A program made the translations under genes and the position numbers. From Bacillus sp. ISL-18 (GTDB taxonomy: Bacteria; Bacillota; Bacilli; Bacillales; Cytobacillaceae), in contig NZ_JAGGQG010000014.1 in the NCBI RefSeq assembly GCF_018613415.1, positions 248,001 through 312,000 of the forward strand: a DNA stretch of 64,000 bases, in the 5' to 3' direction. Under the pieces are notes generated by a model. That model was not told the origin of the DNA, searched no databases, and saw only the letters and a program-made list of their open reading frames with translations. Every line of letters starts with the position of its first letter. The stretch's first letter is position 1. Below are positions 1 through 8,491 of this stretch, one piece after another.

Positions 1-1412
1 TACGCCAACAATTGGGGGAAAACGCCATAATTGTGAACACGAAAACCATTAAAAAGGGCGGGATTTTCGGGCTCTTTGGCAAAGAAAAGTATGAAGTAAC
101 CGCTTATTCCGTAGAAAGAGACAGTCAACAGCGTCCTGTCCCAAAATATATCTTAGAACGAAAGAATAATCAGCAGAAACCTAATGCTGAAAAACCAGAC
201 ACTGGCCGACAAACGGTCGCTCCACTGAAAAGCAAGAACCCTGCTGTTCCGAAGAAGACGCAAAAGCTTTATGGCTATCATGCACAATCTGTTCAAACAA
301 GTGAAGCAACGCAAACATCACCATCCCTGAGCAACGAAGCAGTTAGGGTAGAAACAGCCATAAAGCAAGAGGATACAATAGACGAGACAGGTTCTCCGTT
401 TGCGGAAAAAGGATTTCAACCTTTAACACACATACAAAACAAAGAAAAACAGGTAGAAAACCAAGTGGTTAAAGAGGTAGTTCAAGCTTCTGTTAGTGAA
501 AAAAACGATGCCGCTCCAGCTGAGTCCGATGGTAATGATGCCGCCGTATTGAATGAACTGCAGCACATGCGGAAAATGTTGATGTCATTCATGATGAACG
601 ACAAACAAGGACAGGCAATGCCAACTGGAGTAACCAAGTGGGTCAACCGTTTGAAAAAGCAGGGGGTTGACCAGGAAGTGGTTGAGTATATAGTAGATGG
701 TCTGTTGAAGAAGGTTGAATCTGTAGATGAGGCGAGTGATAGTGTCCTTAAGGAAGAAATTCGCAAGGCAGTCATTGAAATTATTGAAAAACGTATCCCT
801 GAATCAAACAGCGTCAATGAAGGAACACGTATGATCAATATTGTCGGACCAACCGGAGTGGGCAAAACGACATCCATTGCTAAGCTTGCCACAGAGCAGG
901 TACTTAAACAAAAGCGCCGAGTTGCCATGATTACTACGGATGTTTACAGGATTGCTGCGGTAGAACAGTTAAAAACTTATGCCGCGATACTGAATATACC
1001 CTTTGAGGTCGTCCGTTCTGCCGAAGAACTGGTCAGGGTTTTAAATAATCTCAAACGCTACGACCTCATTTATATGGATACAACTGGACGAAACTACAAA
1101 GAACTTCAAAATCGGGAATGCATTGCCGGTTATTTAAATCAACCGTTTGAGAGTGATAATTACTTGGTCTTGAGTCTGACCACGAAATTCGAAGATATAG
1201 AAGTTTTATTAGATGAATTTTTAGAAAGTCCGATAAAAAAATTAATTATGACAAAATTCGATGAAACCACTAGCTTTGGCTCGATACTAAACATCGCTTA
1301 TAAATATCCTTACGAACTAGCGTATATAACCAATGGTCAAAGTGTGCCCGAGGATATTACGGCAATGAATGCGAAACTGGTCGCCAGTTATATACTAGGA
1401 GAGGAAAAGTAA
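1..1412 (+). CDS. flhF: Flagellar SRP-type GTPase FlhF (5' end outside window)
   Basis: SRP-family GTPase that positions the flagellar apparatus at the membrane, working with FlhG. The frame is open from the window edge; the first residues (RQQLGENAIIVNTK) correspond to a point some 20 residues into the family, so the true start lies upstream and the in-frame TTG at 12 is not a start. A poorly conserved Q/K/E-rich region (about nt 120-600) precedes the NG core: G1 loop GPTGVGKTT (nt 846-872), TTDVYRIAAVEQL (about nt 930), DTTGR (about nt 1077) and TKFDE (nt 1251-1265). The stop codon is 1 nt before the flhG start, with the flhG ribosome site inside flhF, so the two are co-translated. Confidence 0.95.
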   Translation, partial: RQQLGENAIIVNTKTIKKGGIFGLFGKEKYEVTAYSVERDSQQRPVPKYILERKNNQQKPNAEKPDTGRQTVAPLKSKNPAVPKKTQKLYGYHAQSVQTSEATQTSPSLSNEAVRVETAIKQEDTIDETGSPFAEKGFQPLTHIQNKEKQVENQVVKEVVQASVSEKNDAAPAESDGNDAAVLNELQHMRKMLMSFMMNDKQGQAMPTGVTKWVNRLKKQGVDQEVVEYIVDGLLKKVESVDEASDSVLKEEIRKAVIEIIEKRIPESNSVNEGTRMINIVGPTGVGKTTSIAKLATEQVLKQKRRVAMITTDVYRIAAVEQLKTYAAILNIPFEVVRSAEELVRVLNNLKRYDLIYMDTTGRNYKELQNRECIAGYLNQPFESDNYLVLSLTTKFEDIEVLLDEFLESPIKKLIMTKFDETTSFGSILNIAYKYPYELAYITNGQSVPEDITAMNAKLVASYILGEEK

Positions 1413-1413
1413 C

Positions 1414-2310
1414 ATGGATCAAGCACAAAGTCTTCGAGAATATATGAATCGATTAAATGCTGTAGAACCTCCTAAGCCCAAAAAGCCTTCCTCTCGTGTG
1501 CTTACCATTACGAGCGGAAAGGGCGGGGTTGGGAAATCAAACTTTACCCTCAACTTTGCTCTGGGTCTAAAAGAGGCCGGAAAAAAAGTAGTGGTGCTGG
1601 ATTTAGATTTATCCACTGCCAATATTAATATTTTAATGGGAATTACGCCTAAATATAGCCTGATTGATGTCTTGCATCAAAATAAAAGTATTTGGGACGT
1701 AATAGAAAAGGGTACGGCTGGAATTGAGTATATCTCCGGCGGATTGGATATCCAGGATTTAATGGATTTAGATGAAAGGAAGCTATTGTTTTTTTGGAAC
1801 CAAATTCAAAAGCTTCAGTCTTATGCCGATTTGATTTTACTAGACACAGGTGCTGGAGTTTCAAAAGAGTTAGTAGATTTTATTCTAGCATCTGATGAAA
1901 CATTTATGGTTACCACACCGGAGCCGACGTCGATGGCAGATTCATATGCTGTGTTAAAGACGGTACTTCATTTCACAAACAAAGCACCAAAATTTAATTT
2001 GGTGGTTAATCGATCCCAAAACTATAGAGAAGCTGTTGAAACGGCTAAAACACTGCGAAATGCCTGTAAAAACTTCTTAAAGCTGGACTTGCGTTTAATA
2101 GGCAGCGTTATGGAGGATCATCATGTCAGGCAGTCTGTCCGTGCACAAACACCTTTTTATCTAACTTATCCGAATTGTCCGGCATCAAAAAGTATCAAAC
2201 AAATTGTTTATACCTATCTACCTGAAATGGAAGAAACACCAACTGCTGCTGCGCCTGCTGGAATTCGTGGATTCTTTGAAAAAATATTGTCATTCAAAAG
2301 AATGTCGTAA
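1414..2310 (+). CDS. flhG: Flagellar number regulator FlhG/YlxH, MinD-like ATPase
   Basis: ParA/MinD-type ATPase that stimulates FlhF GTPase and controls flagellar placement and number. The deviant Walker A motif GKGGVGKS is at nt 1516-1539, the N-terminal tail (DQAQSLREYMNRL) is the type that activates FlhF, and a Walker B-like LILLDTGAG follows around nt 1834. Length (298 aa) is normal for the family. Start ATG has the site AGGAGAGG about 10 nt upstream. In B. subtilis the cheB-cheA-cheW-cheC-cheD genes follow; here a small membrane protein and sigD follow directly. Confidence 0.94.
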   Translation: MDQAQSLREYMNRLNAVEPPKPKKPSSRVLTITSGKGGVGKSNFTLNFALGLKEAGKKVVVLDLDLSTANINILMGITPKYSLIDVLHQNKSIWDVIEKGTAGIEYISGGLDIQDLMDLDERKLLFFWNQIQKLQSYADLILLDTGAGVSKELVDFILASDETFMVTTPEPTSMADSYAVLKTVLHFTNKAPKFNLVVNRSQNYREAVETAKTLRNACKNFLKLDLRLIGSVMEDHHVRQSVRAQTPFYLTYPNCPASKSIKQIVYTYLPEMEETPTAAAPAGIRGFFEKILSFKRMS

Positions 2311-2324
2311 TCAGGGAGGGTGCC

Positions 2325-2561
2325 GTGAAAATTAATATCATTTTAGGATTAGCCGCATTTGTTATTACCTTTTTAGTGTCACGGGTCCATAATATCCTCA
2401 ACACATCCTTGTTCAGATCGGCAATAGGATTTGTGGTTTTTTTTCTGATGGGATACCTGGTTCGAATTGTCTTACATCAAATACAAACAAAAGAGGTACC
2501 AAACACAACGATAGATCAACTTACACAGGATCGTGCCGTAAATCCTGACCAGAGAGAATGA
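2325..2561 (+). CDS. Small membrane protein of unknown function between flhG and sigD
   Basis: 78 aa, GTG start with AGGGAGGG 4 nt upstream. Two hydrophobic helices (about residues 4-20 and 32-50) followed by a polar tail rich in N, Q and T, so probably an integral membrane protein with a cytoplasmic tail. I do not recognise a family. It is co-directional and 14 nt behind flhG, so it is likely in the same flagellar transcript; a role in motility is inference from position only. Confidence 0.65.
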   Translation: MKINIILGLAAFVITFLVSRVHNILNTSLFRSAIGFVVFFLMGYLVRIVLHQIQTKEVPNTTIDQLTQDRAVNPDQRE

Positions 2562-2691
2562 TGAACAAGAAAATAAGTATCTTTGAAGTCATCATACAAT
2601 CAGCCTGTATAATGCTCAACGAAGGTAAGTGCAACGGATAGGTTACTACATTAATAGCTTTCCAGATTTGATTAACAAGGAGAGATAACGC

Positions 2692-3498
2692 TTGAGACCA
2701 GCAATCAAAGAAGAATCCATTCCGCATTATTTTTTATGGAGAAGCTATAAAGAGAAACGTGACTCTGTTTCAGAAGAGAAATTAGTGAAACAGTATTTAT
2801 ACTTGGTAGAAAGAATGGCCAGCCGGTTAAGTATTAATATTCCACAACGGATGATTCAGAAAGAAGATTTACTGGGATTAGGGTACATAGGCTTGCTTGA
2901 AGCAATTAAAAAATTCGATTATACTAAGGGATATCAATTCGAAACATTTGGACTATGGCGGATTAAAGGGGCCATGCTCGATGGAATTCGCCAGATGGAC
3001 TGGGTTCCCCGTGGTCTAAGGGAACGAGCGAAGAAATTAAATCAAGCTTACCGTCAGTTGGAGCAAACATTGATGCGGACACCAACGGAAGAGGAGTTAA
3101 GCAAGTTTTTGGATATGCCACTTAAAGAAGTCGATCAGGCAATATCCGCCTTATCGCTATCCACTTTGCTGTCTTTAAATGAACCTATTAATGCCAATGA
3201 AGAAGAAGGTAACCAGCAGAGCCGCTTGGATCTGGTGAGTGATGAGCGAACGGTCTCCCATGAGCGTAAAACACAAATGGGGGAGTTTCGCCATTTATTG
3301 GCAAGTTGCATCGACAAGATGCCTGAGAAAGAGAAAATTGTCCTTTCGCTCCTTTATTATGAGGGGCTTACCCAAGTGGAGATAGCCGAAGCGATGAATC
3401 TCACCAAGGGCAGGATTTCGCAAATTCATTCGCAAGCGATTATGCGTTTACGAAAAAAATTCGAAGCGAAGGGCTTTACACTAGATTCTTTCTTGTAA
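2692..3498 (+). CDS. sigD: RNA polymerase sigma factor SigD (FliA, sigma-28)
   Basis: Sigma-28 family factor that directs transcription of late flagellar and autolysin genes. Region 2 (EDLLGLGYIGLLEAIKKFD, YQFETFGLWRIKGAMLDGIR, DWVPRGLRERAKK), region 3 (RTPTEEELSKFL) and region 4 (KEKIVLSLLYYEGLTQVEIA, TKGRISQIHSQA) are all intact over 268 aa. Start is TTG at 2692, preceded by AAGGAGAG at about 2679. It closes the flagellar regulator operon and a terminator follows at 3519-3546. Confidence 0.93.
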   Translation: MRPAIKEESIPHYFLWRSYKEKRDSVSEEKLVKQYLYLVERMASRLSINIPQRMIQKEDLLGLGYIGLLEAIKKFDYTKGYQFETFGLWRIKGAMLDGIRQMDWVPRGLRERAKKLNQAYRQLEQTLMRTPTEEELSKFLDMPLKEVDQAISALSLSTLLSLNEPINANEEEGNQQSRLDLVSDERTVSHERKTQMGEFRHLLASCIDKMPEKEKIVLSLLYYEGLTQVEIAEAMNLTKGRISQIHSQAIMRLRKKFEAKGFTLDSFL

Positions 3499-3518
3499 GT
3501 TTATTAGGAATACCATCT

Positions 3519-3546
3519 GTCTCTGTTATTTGCAGGGACTTTTTTA
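3519..3546 (+). terminator. Terminator after sigD
   Basis: Stem GTCTCTG / CAGGGAC (one G-U pair) with a 7-nt loop followed by TTTTTT. It lies 20 nt behind the sigD stop. Confidence 0.7.
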
Positions 3547-3649
3547 TGGATATACCAAAATGTTGTTTTTACATAAATTTACAGTAGTTTGGTATGAGAA
3601 TGGGAAGTAAAATAAGAAGGTTCTATTCAGACCATTCCTCGTTACGATA

Positions 3650-3696
3650 CCTGCTGGAGATCACCTTAATTCGGATATCCTCTAGGAGGTTTTTTT
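3650..3696 (+). terminator. Terminator or attenuator in the leader of the kinase gene
   Basis: CCTGCTGGAG (3650-3659) can pair with CTCTAGGAGG (3680-3689) with one mismatch and one G-U, followed by seven T. It sits 40-80 nt upstream of the kinase start and behind an already complete sigD terminator, which suggests a leader attenuator rather than a second operon end. No known riboswitch class was recognised in the leader. Confidence 0.4.
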
Positions 3697-3734
3697 GTTA
3701 CTTCTCTCTAATTGAAAGGAGACGCATCACATCC

Positions 3735-5027
3735 ATGATTGCAGTTTCTCAAACAACCTCTAATTTGTTATTCTTCTTAATTATTGTTAGCGCAATCATC
3801 GTAATCTATTACAACGTTTCCCGCCGCTTAAGAGAAAAAGATAAGCAGCTGGCACACTATGTGGAGGAAATAATAATCAGTGAAGAGCGTTATCGAATTT
3901 TACAAGAAAGCTTAAATCATTTTTCACAAGATCTTTTTAAGGTAATGGAGATATCGGATTTAGAAAATCGTTTTATGTTAGAATTAACCCAAGTTCTCAA
4001 ATTAGATGGGTTGTACATTATTGAAATTGATGACCAGCTAAATCTTTACCGCAGTACAAGAGGATCAGCACAGTCGCATTCCTTCATTTTGAAAGACTAC
4101 AATGTTGAGTCTTTAATTGGTGAATTGGTTACAGCAGATCAAGGCGGGTATGTGAAAATTGGTGAAAGCAATGGTCATACCATTTTATTAATAATCGAAG
4201 ATGACAAGAAAATAGCTGAACTATTACCGCCCCAGCGGATTTGGCTGCAGACAATCTCTCGTTATGTCAGTGTATTATATGAAAATTTATTTACGATTGA
4301 AGATTTAGCTTCAGAACTTGAAGAACGGATGCAAGATAAGTCAACTCCAAAATGGATTCTCCGCTTATTATTTCAAGTGGCTGAAAAGGAAAGAATGAGA
4401 TTATCCGCTGACCTGCATGATTCGGTTTTGCAAAATCTGATTATCCACTATCGGCAAGTTGATTCTCTTTTTATGAATAAGGAACTCCCTGCAGAGTTTA
4501 AACAGGATGTCACTCTTGTTAAACAAGGTATACTAGAAACGATTAAGCAAATTAGAGTCACTTGTAATTATTTGCGGCCGCCTTATTTAAAGGAGCAGGG
4601 GTTGATTAAAGCAATCGAAAGCCTTGTAGCTAATACGCGCTTTCACGTTGATTTTACGATTCATTTTGATTATACAGGGCTAAAACATGAATTAAATGAA
4701 GAGGAGATCCTGTCTCTTTATCGGATTACCCAGGAACTGCTTGCCAATGCACAAAAGCATTCTCAGTCTACGCAAGTAGAATTAACGGTTTCCAGCTTAG
4801 ATGAAAAAATTTATTTTATCTATCAAGATAATGGGGTAGGTTTTGATACGGAGATACAGGTGAATACGTTTGAACATATTGGCTTATCAGGGATGAGGAA
4901 ACGGATAGATAGTATTGGAGGAGAAGTGGAAATCTATTCTGCCATCGGAAAGGGCGTAAATGTATTGATTACCCTTCCAGCAGGAAAGAAAAATGTCCAA
5001 TCCAATTCGTTTTTGGAGGTATTTTAA
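3735..5027 (+). CDS. NarL-family sensor histidine kinase (DegS/ComP-like core)
   Basis: Sensor kinase of a two-component system, 430 aa from ATG 3735. That start is chosen because GAAAGGAGA lies upstream and it puts the hydrophobic helix (residues 10-25) at the N-terminus; the frame extends to 3594 but that part covers the leader hairpin. After the single membrane helix come a coiled coil (30-60), a divergent GAF-like region (about 70-190), the HisKA_3 phosphoacceptor helix ERMRLSADLHDSVLQN with His228, and the ATPase domain (N box ELLANAQKHSQ, G1 DNGVGFD). The stop overlaps the regulator ATG by one base, so they are translationally coupled. Signal unknown. Confidence 0.88.
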   Translation: MIAVSQTTSNLLFFLIIVSAIIVIYYNVSRRLREKDKQLAHYVEEIIISEERYRILQESLNHFSQDLFKVMEISDLENRFMLELTQVLKLDGLYIIEIDDQLNLYRSTRGSAQSHSFILKDYNVESLIGELVTADQGGYVKIGESNGHTILLIIEDDKKIAELLPPQRIWLQTISRYVSVLYENLFTIEDLASELEERMQDKSTPKWILRLLFQVAEKERMRLSADLHDSVLQNLIIHYRQVDSLFMNKELPAEFKQDVTLVKQGILETIKQIRVTCNYLRPPYLKEQGLIKAIESLVANTRFHVDFTIHFDYTGLKHELNEEEILSLYRITQELLANAQKHSQSTQVELTVSSLDEKIYFIYQDNGVGFDTEIQVNTFEHIGLSGMRKRIDSIGGEVEIYSAIGKGVNVLITLPAGKKNVQSNSFLEVF

Positions 5028-5671
5028 TGATTCAAATTCTATTGGTTGATGACCATCCGTTAGTGGTGGAAGGGACAAAATTAATTATCGAGAATGAACA
5101 GGATATGAAGGTTCATATTGAGACATCTAGTGTAAGGGCCTTAGAGCTAGTTAAGACCCAGAAATTTGATGTAATGCTCTTTGACTTGCAAATGCCAGAA
5201 ATGGACGGATTTGAATTAGCTAAAAATGTGTTGAAAATGGAACCTGCTGCAAACATTCTTATTTATAGCGGCTATGAAATAATGCCCCATTTAGAATTAT
5301 TAATGGAGTCAGGGGCAATTGGTTTTATCTCAAAAACAGCTACAAGAGACCAGCTGATTCGAGCTATTCGCTGTGCCATAAACCAGGAAGTGGTACTACC
5401 TTTTTCCATATTAAAGGAAATCTATATGTTAGGCAGATCTTCTAATAAACGGGTAAAGGAAACAAAGGATCCACTTATGTTAACGGAAAAAGAAAGGAAT
5501 ATATTAAAAGAATTAACAAAAGGGAAAACTAACAAAGAAATGGCCCAAAAGCTCTATATGGGTCAACGGTCGCTTGAGTATAGTCTAACCAGCTTATTTC
5601 ATAAACTAGGTGTGCAAACGCGGATTGAAGCGGTGGTTAAAGCAAATGAATTGGGCTTGCTCGATTCTTAG
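5027..5671 (+). CDS. NarL/FixJ-family response regulator
   Basis: DNA-binding partner of the upstream kinase, 214 aa. Receiver domain has the acidic pair DD in LLVDDHPLVVEG, phosphoacceptor Asp53 in FDLQMPEMDG, and the conserved Lys in GFISKTA. The C-terminal LuxR-type helix-turn-helix runs over LTEKERNILKELTKGKTNKE to about residue 205. The last helices deviate from the usual LSxxTV recognition helix (MGQRSLEYSLTSLFHKLGV), so the operator is likely unusual. A second kinase gene follows 43 nt downstream. Confidence 0.88.
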   Translation: MIQILLVDDHPLVVEGTKLIIENEQDMKVHIETSSVRALELVKTQKFDVMLFDLQMPEMDGFELAKNVLKMEPAANILIYSGYEIMPHLELLMESGAIGFISKTATRDQLIRAIRCAINQEVVLPFSILKEIYMLGRSSNKRVKETKDPLMLTEKERNILKELTKGKTNKEMAQKLYMGQRSLEYSLTSLFHKLGVQTRIEAVVKANELGLLDS

Positions 5672-5714
5672 AAGCTGAGTAGGAAAGACGTCTTTTGAGG
5701 AGAAGGTGTAAAAG

Positions 5715-7595
5715 ATGGATCCATTCTTGTTTCACCATGCTTTTGAATATGCACCGATTGGAATTGGTATGGTGTCCTTAGAGGGAAAATGGATTAAAGT
5801 GAATCCAGCACTTTGCCAAATATTGGGGTACAGTGAAGAGTTACTCTTAAAGAGAAGCCTGAACGATTTCATCCATCCAGATGAGGTGGATTGGGAATAT
5901 CGACAGGCAAAAGCCCTTATAAACAATGAGAGAAAAACCTATGAGGTTGTTAAACGTATGTTTCATCGCTCTGGAGATGTGGTTTGGGTTCAGTTAAATG
6001 TAACGTTTGTCCCCGATCATACAGGGATACCATTATACTTTGTGGCTCAAATACAGGATATAACCGAAAAAGTAAAATTAAAAAATGATTTGCAGGCGAG
6101 TGAGGCCCAGTACCGGTTGATGGCTGAAAATACAAACGATTTAATTGGCATTTTAGACCTAAATCTAAACGTTGTTTACTCTTCTCCTTCCCATCAAAAA
6201 GTGTTAGGGTTTATTGCTCCAATCGGAGAGAATGTTTGCAAACTAATACATCCTGACGACCTTCCGTTTCTTATGCAAGAATTTGAAATTTTAAAATCAA
6301 CAAAGAAAGAAAGAAGATTTGAATTAAGACTACTGGATGTGGATGGTCAAACTGTTTACACCGAGACCCAAGTAACTCCAGTTTTTAAGGGAATGGGCCA
6401 ACCTGAGCAGCTCGTTTATGTAACGCGGGATATTGGGGAAAAAAAGCGCGCCGACCAAATTATTGCTAATAGTGAAAAGCTTTACCGAACCCTTTATGAT
6501 GGATTACGCATTATTACGAATGAAACCGAAAGGGTTACGAAAAAGCAGGAGCTTCTGCAAGTACTTGTTAGGAAAATTGGTAAGGTCTTTGAAACAGGAC
6601 ATGTTGGGATTTTAAGTGTGAATACACAGGGTTTGGTTGAATTTGATAAGAAGGATGAAAAGATACCCTTACCTGAGGAAAACCTATATTTAACCGATAA
6701 GAATTTGATCGTTGAACACGGGTTTATTTTTTCTAGAATTGCTACTGACGATAAAATAAAAAGTTATGTATATGTGAAAGACAATAAAGACCCTTACATT
6801 CAACGGATTTTTCTACAATGGTTACGGACAGTTTCGCGGATCGCTGAAATTATCTCTGAGGATATTTCTCAAATGGAAGATATGGTAGCTGAACTGAAAC
6901 GACTCGTTAAAGAGAGAAAAGAACCCGCGTGGCTGTCACGGCTGATGTTCAGGGTAGCAGAAGAGCAGCGCAGGGAGTTGTCGCTTGACCTTCATGATTC
7001 TGCTCTGCAGGAGCAAATTATCTGGTATCGAAAATTAGGAGATTTGGTTGAAGATGCTGCACTGCCGCAGGAAGTACGTGAACAGCTGAAAAGAATTCTC
7101 AATGGGTTTGAAGAGGTTATTCATCATATTCAATTTACATGTAATGAGCTTGCACCTCCGTTTATAAAAAAGAGAGGGATTGTCCAACTCCTAGGGGCAA
7201 TGATTAAGGATATACATATCCGCTTTGGTGAATTTGTTATTGACTTTCAACATGAAGGAAGCTTTGACTGTTTAAATGAAGAACAGATCCTTGGAATTTT
7301 CCGAATCGTTCAAGATTTATTGGGGAATGCCGGCAAACATTCCCGGGCAAGCGAAATTGAACTCCGTCTTTTTAATCAATTTGGAAAAATACATGTAACG
7401 TACCGGGATAATGGAGGCGGATTAGAAGAGGTTTTTAACGGAATGACTAGACAATTAGGATTGTACCGTATCCAAGAGAGGATAAGGAGCCTGGAAGGTC
7501 ATTGTTCGTTACGATCGATAAATACAGGACTGGAAGTAGAAGTAATTCTTCCTGTTGAAGTGGACTGGTCCGAGGATGTTTTAATAGAAGGATAA
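5715..7595 (+). CDS. Soluble PAS-PAS sensor histidine kinase, paralogous to the upstream kinase
   Basis: 626 aa, no membrane segment. PAS domain 1 (about 8-125, APIGIGMVSLEGKWIKVN) and PAS 2 (about 132-245, DLIGILDLNLNVVYSS), each with a PAC tail, then a linker, HisKA_3 phosphoacceptor segment RRELSLDLHDSALQEQI with His427, and an ATPase domain (GNAGKHSR, DNGGGLE). Its catalytic half is clearly related to that of the kinase at 3735-5027 (shared PAWLSRL/PKWILRL, LHDS-LQ, FTCNEL-PPF/VTCNYL-PPY), suggesting duplication. It has its own AGGAG site and no regulator of its own, so it may feed the same response regulator; that is inference. Confidence 0.87.
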   Translation: MDPFLFHHAFEYAPIGIGMVSLEGKWIKVNPALCQILGYSEELLLKRSLNDFIHPDEVDWEYRQAKALINNERKTYEVVKRMFHRSGDVVWVQLNVTFVPDHTGIPLYFVAQIQDITEKVKLKNDLQASEAQYRLMAENTNDLIGILDLNLNVVYSSPSHQKVLGFIAPIGENVCKLIHPDDLPFLMQEFEILKSTKKERRFELRLLDVDGQTVYTETQVTPVFKGMGQPEQLVYVTRDIGEKKRADQIIANSEKLYRTLYDGLRIITNETERVTKKQELLQVLVRKIGKVFETGHVGILSVNTQGLVEFDKKDEKIPLPEENLYLTDKNLIVEHGFIFSRIATDDKIKSYVYVKDNKDPYIQRIFLQWLRTVSRIAEIISEDISQMEDMVAELKRLVKERKEPAWLSRLMFRVAEEQRRELSLDLHDSALQEQIIWYRKLGDLVEDAALPQEVREQLKRILNGFEEVIHHIQFTCNELAPPFIKKRGIVQLLGAMIKDIHIRFGEFVIDFQHEGSFDCLNEEQILGIFRIVQDLLGNAGKHSRASEIELRLFNQFGKIHVTYRDNGGGLEEVFNGMTRQLGLYRIQERIRSLEGHCSLRSINTGLEVEVILPVEVDWSEDVLIEG

Positions 7596-7637
7596 GCTAG
7601 CAAAAAGAATCTGACCCAAAAGGTGGATGGTGAATAA

Positions 7638-7849
7638 TTTTTGCACACTTTGTTGATTGGAGCGGAAGGCACGAAGACTCCTGCGGGAGTACGGGGCAGG
7701 GGAGACCCCGCAGGAGCAAGCGACGAGGAGGCTCCCCGTACCGCCCGCGGAAAGCGAAGTGCCTGGAGCGGAAATCAACAGACTAGTTTAATGTATAAAA
7801 AAAAGAAGGTACCCCTAAAAGTTATACTTTTGGGACACCTTCTTTTTGC
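7638..7849 (+). repeat. Large dispersed Bacillus repeat, copy 1, ending in a bidirectional terminator
   Basis: GC-rich imperfect palindrome (GAAGACTCCTGCGGGAGT, GACCCCGCAGGAGCAAGCGA, GAGGAGGCTCCCCGTAC) framed by TTGATTGGAGCGGAAGG and GGAGCGGAAATCAACA. It ends in a hairpin (AGAAGGTACCCC / GGGACACCTTCTTTTT) that separates the convergent kinase and csbD genes. A second copy lies in inverted orientation at 57061-57260. I infer a non-coding mobile or recombining element; frames through it look like noise. Confidence 0.85.
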
Positions 7850-7872
7850 ATTCTATAGCTAAACCGTCCTGA

Positions 7873-8046
7873 TCAATCCTCCGACAATTTTTCTTTTATT
7901 TCTCCGATGCCTTCCTTTACTTTCCCTTTCACTTTATCAAATTTACCATCCGTTTCAGTAGAACGGTCCTCCGTTGCTTTTCCCCATTGTTCTTTTGCTT
8001 CTCCTTTTACCTGATCAAATCCGCCCTCAACTTTATCTTTATTCAT
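7873..8046 (-). CDS. csbD: CsbD-family general stress protein
   Basis: 57-aa hydrophilic CsbD-family protein, sigma-B regulated in B. subtilis; biochemical role unknown. The family signature is complete (MNKDKVEGGFDQVKGEAKEQ, GKFDKVKGKVKEGIGEIKEK). Start at 8046 is chosen because AGGAGGAAATTC lies directly upstream; the frame continues further but outside the family. A sigma-B promoter is at 8086-8111. Confidence 0.92.
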   Translation of the reverse strand: MNKDKVEGGFDQVKGEAKEQWGKATEDRSTETDGKFDKVKGKVKEGIGEIKEKLSED

Positions 8047-8085
8047 CTGAATTTCCTCCTTTATCATGTTTGTTCTATAAAATGA

Positions 8086-8111
8086 GTACCCTAGGTGAAT
8101 TTCGCTCAAAC
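8086..8111 (-). promoter_or_regulatory. Sigma-B promoter of csbD
   Basis: On the minus strand GTTTGA-N14-GGGTAC, about 40 nt upstream of the csbD start. Matches the sigma-B consensus GTTTAA / GGGTAT with one mismatch in each box. Confidence 0.85.
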
Positions 8112-8114
8112 GTT

Positions 8115-8414
8115 CTAGAGGCTATCTAGTTGATCTTTCTTTTGACCATCGTTAATGCCATTGTCTTGATCGACACCATCACCGACACCTTTTTCTTTTA
8201 ATTTTTTTTCGACATCCTTTTGGATATCCTCGATATTTTTTTTTGCCTGCTGAAGGGAGTCGTTAGATGTGTTTTTTGTCTTTTGATCGACCGCATCTTT
8301 TTGCTGGCCATCACTAATACCGTTATCCGAGTCAACTCCATCACCACACCCGGCTAAACCGCCAAAAGTTAGTAATGCTGCCATTCCACCAGTCAACCAT
8401 GCTTTTTTACTCAT
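8115..8414 (-). CDS. Small lipoprotein with two DGVDxDNGIxDGQ motifs
   Basis: 99 aa, secretion signal with lipobox LAGC (residues 20-23). The mature part has the same acidic motif twice, GDGVDSDNGISDGQQKD just after the lipid Cys and GDGVDQDNGINDGQKKD at the C-terminus, separated by a charged coiled coil (QQAKKNIEDIQKDVEKKLKEK). The D-x-D-N-G-x-x-D spacing resembles a calcium-binding loop, so surface calcium binding is possible but unproven. Sigma-B promoter at 8452-8477 marks it as a general stress gene. No named family recognised. Confidence 0.75.
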   Translation of the reverse strand: MSKKAWLTGGMAALLTFGGLAGCGDGVDSDNGISDGQQKDAVDQKTKNTSNDSLQQAKKNIEDIQKDVEKKLKEKGVGDGVDQDNGINDGQKKDQLDSL

Positions 8415-8451
8415 CGTTTCTCCTCCTTTTGTTATTCAATTGCTAACGTAT

Positions 8452-8477
8452 ATTCCCAGCGAAATTGCCTGTGAAAC
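8452..8477 (-). promoter_or_regulatory. Sigma-B promoter of the lipoprotein gene
   Basis: Minus strand GTTTCA-N14-GGGAAT, about 40 nt from the start codon. Confidence 0.8.
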
Positions 8478-8491
8478 CTATTTTTTCAGAT

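Noticed and set aside
2558..2641. 27-codon frame (MMNKKISIFEVIIQ...) overlapping the end of the 78-aa gene before sigD
   Set aside because: ATGA overlap is suggestive, but it is too short and has no independent ribosome site or recognisable product.
7641..7862. 73-codon frame through the large repeat
   Set aside because: Runs across the palindrome and terminator; repeat copy 2 does not keep an equivalent protein.
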